This document shows, one piece after another, positions 52,572-61,316 of a stretch of 64,000 bases of DNA. Numbering within the stretch: the stretch's first letter is position 1; every line of letters begins with the position of its first letter. Origin of the DNA: Scilla litardierei (lineage: Eukaryota > Streptophyta > Magnoliopsida > Asparagales > Asparagaceae). The notes under the pieces were generated by a model that searched no databases, was not told where the DNA came from, and was given only the letters and a program-made list of their open reading frames with translations. Made by a program: the position numbers and the translations under genes. Location of the stretch: positions 171,330,319 through 171,394,318 of the forward strand of contig CM061140.1 in NCBI GenBank assembly GCA_030789695.1, written 5' to 3'.

Positions 52572-54812
52572 TTAGACCTTTGGAAGCCAAGTCCAAGTGG
52601 ACTTAGACTTCCCCACATAATTCTTACTATGCACAACATCCGAAAAATAAGCATTCATATATATTTGTTTTTCGTCCATGCTTGTGTCCTTTGGGCTCCA
52701 AATAGTGAAAACTTTGGGAGCCATCATCCTATTGGGTGCATGCATGCGACGTTGATTTCTACGTGATGCATATTGTGGATAGGCATACGGGACATGATGG
52801 AATGGTGCACGACGAGAATTATTCATATGATGAGGTGGGTGTACATATGCATGTGTGGGAACACGTGCGTGAGGGTGTCTCACTTGGTGTGCACGTGCCC
52901 GGGAATGTGTTGCATAAAAATCATCATAAGTGTGAGACGGTGGAGTAGGACGTGTGTTCCTACGTGGCATGGAATTGGTGTACATAAAAGCATGCCCCTT
53001 CTTTGGAGGTCCACCCAATGTGGGTTTCTTTCCGAAAGAGGGTGTGGACGAGGTGAAAGCACCATTGGTAGATGAACTACCAATAGAGTGTTTGCTCCCA
53101 CTCGTTGAGGCTTCGGAAGTTGGCCTAACAAAAGTAGTGACCGACTTGGAAGAATTTCCCATCATATACCCCAAGCCAATGTGGTGTTTGGCCGGAAGTA
53201 AATCTTTTAGGATATTATCCAAATGGCCTTTACCCTTGTTGAATTCGTTGATTCGGCCCAATGTGTTCTCATATTTCTCTTTGAGAGAACGCAAGGAAAT
53301 ATCCAAAGTGGATATTTGCGAAGTGAGCACATAAACACGAGATTTAAGATTCTCGTTCTCAATACTCAAAGTCGAGTTTTGAGAAGTTAAATCCGCTATC
53401 TCATGTTCTTCCGCATCCTCAATGCTAACATGTTCAAGTTTAGATTTGAGATTTACAATCTCATTTCTTAACTCTTCAACAACGGTGTCGTTGTTGGTGA
53501 TGATAGTCTTAGGCGATGTTTGAATGCTAGCTAGGTCATCTTTTACCTTAGTATATCTATTTACTAACTTAGTATATTTTGACCAAAGTTGAGTGTTAGC
53601 ATCCCTAAGATCATCCATCGTTACCTCATCGCTTTCTTCATCACTATCATAGGAAGAGGAGGATCCTTGATCGTGCTCCTCTCTTGCCATGAAACACATG
53701 TGTGCTTGCTCCACGTGCTCATCGTCCGACTCTCCGCTTGAGGAATCCTCGGAGTCGGTGAAGGTAGCTCCGACAAGTCCCTTCTTGTTTCCTTTCGTGT
53801 ACTTCTTGGACTTGTCATACTTTGGCGCCTTCCACTTCTCCTTTTGCTTGTTTTGAGGACAATCCGCTTTGATGTGTCCTGGCTTATTGCATTTAAAGCA
53901 CAAAGGTGGAGAGGCGTTAGTAGATGTAAACTTAGATTTTTGTTTGAAGTTACCCTTTCGGAAGAAGCGATTGAACTTCTTTGCCATGAGTGCAATGGAT
54001 TCCATGTCCATTTCTTCTTCCGAGTTCTCATCATCGGTAGAGGTGGATGAAGCCGCCTTGAATGCAATCGCCTTTTTCTTAGGCGCATCTAGGTTCAAAT
54101 ATGACTTCATATTTTCTTGTAGCTTCACCTTGCTATCTTTGCGTACCTCATATGACATCAAAGTACCCATTAGTTGAACTACGGTATATTTGTCCATGTC
54201 ATTACCTTCCTCGATGGCGAAGGTACGTTTTTCCCAAGAAGAGGGAAGTCCTTCAATAAGCTTTAAGCACTTCTCCTTTTGAGTGTAGATCTTGCCGAGG
54301 GCCTCTAACTCGTTTATTATGTCAACGAAACGAGCGTAATATTCTTTCATCTTCTCGCCCTGTTGCATATGAAACATTTCGTAATCTTTGGTTACGACTA
54401 CGAGTTTAGAGTCTCTTACCCTACTCGTCCCTTCATGTAGAATGAGGAGGGAGTTCCAAATTTGATATGCACTCTTACATGTGCATATCTTATTGAAATC
54501 CTCGGGCTCCAATGCACATTGCAAGGCGTTCATTGCCTTGGCATTGCTTACCTCCGCGGCGACCTCCGCGGTAGTCCATTTCTCAAAATCTTCTTCTTCG
54601 GGTTCAATATACTCCTTCATTGTAGTTCTCCATAAAGATGCACTTCGGAGGAAGGTTTCCATCCGACACTTCCAGTACCCGTAGTTGGTACCGTTGAAGA
54701 ATGGAGGCCTCGTAGAGGAACGTCCTTCCATCACGGAAGATGCTCCTTCACGGTTCCTGAAGGTGTCATAGTTGGAAGGTGGACGCACGGTCTTGTTGTC
54801 GTTGGCAGACAT
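52572..54812 (-). CDS. Sirevirus gag with zinc knuckle and coiled coil
   Basis: 746 residues starting MSANDN at 54812, just after the primer site. DUF4219-like N-terminus at about 35-60 (FFNGTNYGYWKCRMETFL). UBN2-type core at about 95-225 (AYQIWNSLLILHEGT, LPSSWEKRTFAIEEG). CX2CX4HX4C knuckle at 305-318 (CFKCNKPGHIKADC). Acidic stretch about 355-405. Long coiled coil about 440-545 (LRNEIVNLKSKLE, LKEKYENTLGRINEF). His/Arg/Pro-rich tail. The length is typical for Sirevirus gag. It packages element RNA in cytoplasmic particles (family knowledge). Confidence 0.9.
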   Translation of the reverse strand: MSANDNKTVRPPSNYDTFRNREGASSVMEGRSSTRPPFFNGTNYGYWKCRMETFLRSASLWRTTMKEYIEPEEEDFEKWTTAEVAAEVSNAKAMNALQCALEPEDFNKICTCKSAYQIWNSLLILHEGTSRVRDSKLVVVTKDYEMFHMQQGEKMKEYYARFVDIINELEALGKIYTQKEKCLKLIEGLPSSWEKRTFAIEEGNDMDKYTVVQLMGTLMSYEVRKDSKVKLQENMKSYLNLDAPKKKAIAFKAASSTSTDDENSEEEMDMESIALMAKKFNRFFRKGNFKQKSKFTSTNASPPLCFKCNKPGHIKADCPQNKQKEKWKAPKYDKSKKYTKGNKKGLVGATFTDSEDSSSGESDDEHVEQAHMCFMAREEHDQGSSSSYDSDEESDEVTMDDLRDANTQLWSKYTKLVNRYTKVKDDLASIQTSPKTIITNNDTVVEELRNEIVNLKSKLEHVSIEDAEEHEIADLTSQNSTLSIENENLKSRVYVLTSQISTLDISLRSLKEKYENTLGRINEFNKGKGHLDNILKDLLPAKHHIGLGYMMGNSSKSVTTFVRPTSEASTSGSKHSIGSSSTNGAFTSSTPSFGKKPTLGGPPKKGHAFMYTNSMPRRNTRPTPPSHTYDDFYATHSRARAHQVRHPHARVPTHAYVHPPHHMNNSRRAPFHHVPYAYPQYASRRNQRRMHAPNRMMAPKVFTIWSPKDTSMDEKQIYMNAYFSDVVHSKNYVGKSKSTWTWLPKV

Positions 54813-54824
54813 AGCTGAGAATCT

Positions 54825-54837
54825 GGCTCTGATACCA
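54825..54837 (-). other. Initiator-Met tRNA primer-binding site of the Sirevirus
   Basis: In sense TGGTATCAGAGCC, two bases after the 5' LTR; a perfect initiator-Met match over 13 bases. Confidence 0.95.
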
Positions 54838-54839
54838 AA

Positions 54840-56538
54840 TGTAATGCCCTACCAGCTACTGCACAAGTACTAGAGGGGGGGTGAATAGTACTTTAAAATA
54901 ATAAGGCGTATAATTCCAAATTAAATTGCAAACAACCACCAAATCAATTTGCGGAAGCTTAAATTGAATGACAACAATGAAATTAACAAAGCAAACAAAC
55001 GATGTTAATGGGTTCGGATCCACCCAAGTCTCCCCGACTTGTTCCCGGTGATCCTACGTCCCAACCACCCGGATCCCCTCCGGATACTTGAGTTAGAAAC
55101 CCTAACTCAAGATTTCCACTATGAATATCTTGTGAAAAACCTTCACAAGATCAAATCATACATGCAATGGCAAAGTGAATCCCACAACCCGGGATCACAA
55201 ACTTCTCTCACAACCGAGAGAGCCAATAAGCAATATAAAGAGTTTAAATGAAATAAATACTCTTACCACAAAATCCTATACCTTGAGTTTTTCTTACCCA
55301 ATAGGTGGAATGAAGGATTTGAGGAAGATGAAGTCACCAAGCCCTAGCACCAAGGAAATGAGCAGCAATGGGTGCCTAGGGAGGAGTTGGAGACTTGGAT
55401 CAAGCAATAGCTTGAAGAGCTCACCAAGAACAAGCTTCTCTCTAGATCTAGAAATGAGAGAGAATGGGTTTCTTGTGAGGAAGAGAGCTTTAGATTTGAG
55501 GGAGAATAGCTATCTCTTTAGAACTCAATGAATCTCTTAATGGCAGCTCTATCTCAGATAGAAATGACCTAGGTTCGTATTTATAGGAACCCAAAAACAT
55601 AAGTTAGGTCAATCTCCAACGGAAAGAAATCTGGGAGAATTAGTCGGTCAAGGAACAATCACTGACCGACTAGTTCATCAACTAGTCGGTCAGTCACAAA
55701 GCATGGACCGACTAAGAGCAGATCAGAGAAGAGATAGAATTTCAGACCTAGAAAACTAGTCGGTCATCCAATGAACGTAGACCGACTAAGAGGCAAAACA
55801 ACATAGTCTGAAGGCAAGTTGACTTAGTCGGTCCAAGAACAAAAGTTGACCGACTAGATAGTCAACTAGTCGGTCATCAAACGTTCTTAGACCGACTAAC
55901 GGAAAACAGTAGCTTAGGAGAAATTTGGCATGTACAGTAAATCACAACTAGTCGGTCAAAGAAGCATCACTGACCGACTAGTTCACAAACTAGTCGGTCG
56001 GTGAGTCAACGTAGACCGACTAACTGTAAACAGTAAAGAACAAAGATTTAACTGACTGAAACTAGTCGGTCCAAGAACAGTGGCCGACCGACTAAATCTC
56101 CATCTAGTCGGTCAGTACTTGTTCTTGTACCAACTAACATGCACAACAAGGTCCGAATCGAAGCGCGACGCTTCGAGGAAGTTAGAGTGAACTTGTGCAA
56201 GAATCCTAGAGCTACGAAATGAGCGAACTGAAGATAGAAACGTAAGATATACTCAAGGCTTAACATTCTATCAATCGAAACTAAAAGACTATAAATAAAA
56301 CCTTAATAAACGGTCTTTGAGAGCTTCGATTGAATCTTCATTACTTCCAAAGCGTTGCAGGAGCTTCAACGAAGCTTTAGGCTTGAATACGAGCTTTTGG
56401 AAGTGTTGAGATGTCGCTTTGAATATTCTCGTGAAATTGGCGACGATCTCCAATACTGCGCTCACAAATTGTTAGTTCATGAATTATTTATGTTTGCTCA
56501 TCATCCAAAACCAAATCCGGGGAGTCCAATATTCAACA
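54840..56538 (-). repeat. 5' LTR of the Sirevirus
   Basis: 1699 bp. TATA box CTATAAATA at 55586-55578 in sense; motif array 55641-56141. Nearly identical to 44274-45972. Confidence 0.95.
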
Positions 56539-58432
56539 AAGGATCCAAGAACCCAGAATGTCTTGGATTTCGAACCGACACATCGCATCTGCTCGCTGGA
56601 ACGTGTCAAGGATCCAAGATCCCGTTTGCCCTGCTCGCACAGCGCATCTGCTCGCGTTTAAATGGAATTGGTCGGGGGACCGTCTTGACTCTTGCAGACG
56701 GCAGTGAGAGCTCTTTTCAAGGACAGAACTCAGATTTTGCTGAGGATAGCTTGCCAGTTTGTTTTGTCACCTTCTCATGTGAATGAACGTTTCGGCATGA
56801 TATATTTCGCTTGGTCATGATTAGCTTCTTCCAGACAACGCTTTCCCTTAACTGCACCCGTAGTCGGTTATGCCACTCTTTGGGCACTTTTAATATTATT
56901 TTTTTTGTATTTTGCGCATTAGAATCAAGGTTGCATGTGTTGATTGAATCAAAGAGACTACCTATTTATTTATTTGTTTGTTAGAAATAACACATGGTGC
57001 AAACTAAAATACACAAAGGATGCGATGCACATGCACAACTGACAAAAGAGTGAGAAAGGTAGATGTCTGTGAAGTTATCGTTTGGGGGGGGCGTTAAAGG
57101 GAGAAAAACACAGGGTTAAATGCGAAAAAACCCGGGGGATAAGAGAGAAAAGTGTGCATGAAACTCGTGGGTTAAAATGGTGAGAAGTCGGGGGCTAATT
57201 TGGAAAAAACCCAGGAGGGGGCATGGTGGGCAAAGTGCAACAGCAGGCATGTAAAAAGGGAGAAGAGGAAGAGTGTTTTGGCAATGTCGACCATGTAATT
57301 ATGTGAGCAGTGGGGTCATTTGTGTGGGCAGCCATGTGGTTTTTGTTTTTGTGTGTGTTTGTGTGGGGGGGACATGTGGCACCCTCTTCATTTGTCACAT
57401 GGGACAACTGATGTCACATTTGACAACCCCTTTGTCATATGAGGACAAATATGAGGCCCACATCCTCCATTTGTGATATAGACTAGAAATAACACGTGCA
57501 CACGGTTCCCATCGCAATCGCACACGAAGAGGATGTGGTGCACGCATGCAATCGAAAAGGATCGAGAAATATGGGGGTGTGTATTGGTATCGTAAGTGGG
57601 TAAAAGGAAAAGAAACAAGCATTAAAGTGCAAAAAACACAGGGTGTCAAAGGAAAAAAGACTGATGGCAAACCTGCAAATAAGCGGAAAAGAGAGGGGCA
57701 TTTGACTTTCATTAAAAAGCAATGGCAAGTTTGCAAATAATGGGAATGATGTGGATTTTGGTTGGCTTCTCCACCACCTCACCTCCCAAAGCCTAAGCAC
57801 TCAACCCTCATCAAGAGGGACCCACCATGCCCAAGTGGCACAACCTAGGCCTCATATGTGGCGATGTGATATTGCCACATGTGACAAACATGCCACCTAG
57901 GACAATGGCATGGTGGTAATCCACTCATTTATAGAAAAGATTTATTTTTTGCTGATTAGAACGGAATGTGCACATGGCTGGTCCAAATCAATGGCATCGT
58001 GTTGGAGGTGGGGCTAGTCAGTAATTCTACTCTCATACATAATTGGTGTACACACATACCATTTTACACACAAATATATTTATAAATTAGTTAGCTGATA
58101 TCCACATGTCCTTAAATTATTAATTTGTTCTTTATCCGCCCCATTCTACTGCCGCTATGTACCTCTTCAGCCCCCCTCTCCCCCCCAAAAAAAAATGCAC
58201 GCGTTACCTCGGCCAACCTCTTCTCGCCTCATCTTCCTCCTCTTTCTCTTGAGAGGTCGGTAGAGGCAATGCAAAATTTCAATCACAAACCTGTAAATTT
58301 TCAATGGCAAACTCGTAAATAAATGGTCTGTGTTCAACAATTAGGTCCGTGTGTACAACAACTCCGGTGTCTAGTCTGCTTGCAAACAGGCTGCAAAGGG
58401 AGTCTACTTGCAAACAATCGGTAAATGGGTTG
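56539..58432. other. Unassigned DNA right of the Sirevirus
   Basis: 56539-56700 continues the insertion target. It has an imperfect direct duplication of a GTGTCAAGGATCCAAGA ... GCATCTGCTCGC unit. An open stretch to 56786 starts inside the LTR and resembles nothing I know. The rest has G-rich words (AAACCCGGGGG, 57129), a GTGTGTTTGTGTG run (57350), three spaced ATGGCAAAC..GCAAATAA-like words (57663, 57721, 58302) and a C-run next to an A-run (58170-58193). No gene or element boundary recognised. Confidence 0.4.
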
Positions 58433-59330
58433 TGTTACGACCTAAAGATCGTAAGAGTCAGACTCCCACCCAGATCCGCTGACATACCCCATTAACTCTC
58501 CCTTTCGTGAAAGGGCCCCCACCCCGGAAGACCGAAGCTACGCGGGAACGGGCGCGCCTCGTAGCACTCCCCCCACCCGGCCGAGGCACGCAACCGTAGT
58601 TGCTCGGCCCGCCAGGGGCAAGGCTCTTGGGGAGCCCCCGGACAATACCACCGGATATGCTGACATAGTCAGGTGCGTATCCTTCCGTTCCAGTGGCCCA
58701 CAACCCACGACCGACAAGGAGGCGCGACCGGGTCGAACAGCCCCTGAGCCGGTCGACCCGGCCGGCCCCCATGCACCACGACGCCAGGGATAGCATAGCC
58801 CGACCTTTAGTTCGTCACCAACGACAAACAACCTAGGATAAGGACACGACTGACACACACGCCACCCGACCGTCTGACAAAGCACCCCCTGGCGGTTGAG
58901 CCGACTGACAGTTAATGCTTTCGGCCCTGACATCCCGACAAAAGCACCCCCTGGCCGTCGCGCCGTCTGAAAAAAGCAGGTCAGGCACTCCTGTACCTGA
59001 CGTCCTCGTCCGAAGCTTCCGTTGACAACCGAGCCAGCTCAGCACGTTTAGTCAGCATGCCAGGTCAGCCCCCTAGTCATCTCCCGTCAGGTATAAATAC
59101 CCCCTCTCCTCCTACGGTGAGGGGGTTGGCAAATTCTCTCTCAATCTATCATTCACACACGAGAGCAAAGGTCGTCCATATCTTTGTTCTCCCACCTATA
59201 GCTCGCCACGTACGGTCGACACACCGTTAGTCCGACCGGCGTGCCTAGCCTCCGTTTTAAGTCCTATTACTGACTTAGGCATCGGAGGGGCTAAGGGTTG
59301 GACCCCAACCCCGCCCTTCTGACGAGTTGC
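58433..59330 (+). repeat. LTR-like 5' region of Tat element 2
   Basis: The end is not clear. The part 59250-59335 resembles the U5 region of Tat element 1 (ACTGACTTAGGCATCGGAGGGG versus the 37890 area ACTAACTTAAGCATCAGAAGGG, split by small changes), which supports relatedness. The two elements differ elsewhere. Confidence 0.5.
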
Positions 59331-59539
59331 TCGTGCTGCAGGAAAGCTCGCCCCTTGATCGACATCAACTTCAGCCTCCTGCCATCCAATCTTCCTCCGC
59401 CGCGTCCGGTGAGATTCGATTCCGTGGCCACCCCCGGCGGCAAGTCCAACCTCTTCACCCCACTAATCACTTGTTAAATAGCCCACCTAAACCATCTTCT
59501 CAACATAACCACCGTGCCCTTGGTTCTCCACAATACAAA

Positions 59540-61316
59540 TTCATTGTACGCCGGGAGGAGGGGGAGAACAGGGGGCTCGCTCGGGAGGTTGCGACCCAGC
59601 AGAGGCTCCTGGAAGAGGAGATGGAGGTCGCGCGGCTGTGGAGGCGCCTGGAGGAGGCGGTCGCCGCGCAAATGCGTTTGGACGAAGCGACCGAGACCGC
59701 CCAAAGGGCCCACCAGGACGAACAGACCGCCTGCCACCAGCTCCGCCTCATCATCGCGGAGCGCGAGAGGCTAAGGAGGGAGAACGAGAGCAACCAAGAA
59801 ATCCTGGAGGCGACGGCGACGGGTCGGCGGCTCGGGGACGGGCGGGGCCCATTGTTGACCAGGTCCCCACCAGGAGGAGGCCGCCCGCATCGCCTGCACC
59901 ACCCCTCCGATTGCCTGCGCGAGGAAGCCATTTGTCGACAACTACGCTTCCTCACCGTCGAGCGCGAAAGGCTTCTGCGGGAGAATCAGGAGCGGATGGA
60001 GGCCCGAAGGGAGCTGACAGGGAGGCGATGGTGCTGGGAGAACCGTAGCCCGTAACCCATCGAATCCTCGACCGGAGGAAGGAGCCCCGCCAGGCGACCG
60101 TCGGGCTACTCCCCGGGGCCGGAGGACCGTCGGCGGCCGAGGCGCGACCGAAGCCAGACCCCCGAATGGTGGAGAGGGGATGCGCCCGATCGCCCTACCT
60201 ATCCGGAGGAGGCCACGCCGCTTGCACGGTGGATTACGTCCGCTCCGAGACCCATAAGTTTAAAACTCCCCCACTTGGCCACATACAACGGAAGAGGCGA
60301 CCCCCTCACGCACGTGCAGCAGTACCGGGGGGCAATGGAGGCGCAGGATGTAGATGAGGCGTTCCTATGCCGGCAGTTCTCCCAAAGTCTGAGGGACACC
60401 GCGTTGGACTGGTACTTCGGCTTACCCGCGAGATCCGTTGGGAGCTTTAGCGAGCTATCCCACAAGTTCTGCCAAGAGTATCGGGCCGGACGGACGAAAA
60501 AGAAGCCCTTAGACTATCTCAGCACGATAGTCCAAGGGGAGGGGGAGACAACAGGCAGATACCTCCGCCGCTTTCAGGATGAGAGACGGGCGGTGGTGAC
60601 ATGCGGCAACGAGGTGCTTATGCTGGCCTTCAAGACAGGGCTGCGGACTCGGAGCCTCCACAAATCCCTGCTCCGGGATCCGCCGGCCGACTATGAGGCG
60701 TTGGTTGCTATGGCGGAGAGGCATGCGTTGGCCGAAAAGACTCTCGGCACAAAGGCCCTATTCCCCCCCGGTGAAGCCGCTCCAGGGCGAGCACCGGCCT
60801 CACCCTCGGCCGAGGCTGGAAGAGGGGCACCGAGGTCGCGACCGGTTAACCCAACCAAGGCACGAACCGGTGTTGCAACGCCCGCGAGACCGTCCTGGCC
60901 CGGCGCGCGAGTTCGCCCCGACCCGAGGCGCCACCCGAGCCCTCCCAGGACAGGAAGGCCCCCTTCGGGCACACTACACGCGGCTCAACGCCCCCATGAT
61001 GGAGGTTCTGGCCGCGGCAACGAGGGCCGGGTTACTGCCGGAGCCTCCCCGGGAGATGAGGTCGGATTCGGCGAAGCGGGATCTCTGGAGGTATTGCCGA
61101 TATCACCGTGACCACGGTCACGATACCAACCGTTGTTACACTCTTAAGAGAGAGATCGAGCGGCTGATCCAGGCGGGCCACTTGGGAAACTTCGTGGCGG
61201 ACAGGCGGGCAGCAGAAGGAGAGAGAGCCCCCCCTCCCCCCGGAGGGGCGGGGGCCAGAACCGCCGGCGGACCGCGATCGGGGGGCCACGCCCCCCAGGG
61301 CGATCATGCGAATTGA
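59540..61316 (+). pseudogene. Tat element 2 gag, frameshifted
   Basis: The N-terminal part (59540-60055) encodes Glu/Arg-rich coiled coil (RLLEEEMEVARLWRRLEEAV; repeated LRLIIAERERLRREN and LRFLTVERERLLREN), ending at a stop at 60053-60055. The gag core at 60240-60760 has LATYNGRGDP, LDWYFGLPARSVGSF and RRFQDERRAV. A frameshift between about 60770 and 60960 leads to the knuckle CRYHRDHGHDTNRC (about 61097-61140). Another shift near 61295 moves to the protease frame. RNA-packaging protein in intact relatives; broken here. Confidence 0.8.

Larger units (their letters stand above)
44274..56538 (-). mobile_element. Sirevirus (SIRE/Maximus-type Ty1/copia), recent insertion
   Basis: 12,265 bp, transcribed on the minus strand. 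LTRs 54840-56538 (5') and 44274-45972 (3') are both 1699 bp. I found only four differences (e.g. 44297, 44985, 45363, 45752 area). The duplication AAGGA is at 44269-44273 and 56539-56543. The element has an initiator-Met primer site, gag (54812-52572), pol (from about 52480 to 49410), an env-like ORF (48625-46928), iterated GGGGGAG purine tracts, and then the 3' LTR. The long gag with coiled coil, the env-like gene and the repeated purine tracts are diagnostic of Sireviruses. It is inserted upstream of the Tat antisense ORF. Confidence 0.95.

Noticed and set aside
56355..56786. 143-codon plus-strand frame across the right Sirevirus border
   Set aside because: It starts in the LTR and runs into flank by chance; the LTR part is identical to the frame at 45789-46007 and no family is recognisable.
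59327..59540. First codons of the long frame at 59327 as the gag start
   Set aside because: This part aligns with LTR/leader sequence of the Tat type; the likely protein begins later, near the Glu/Arg coiled coil.
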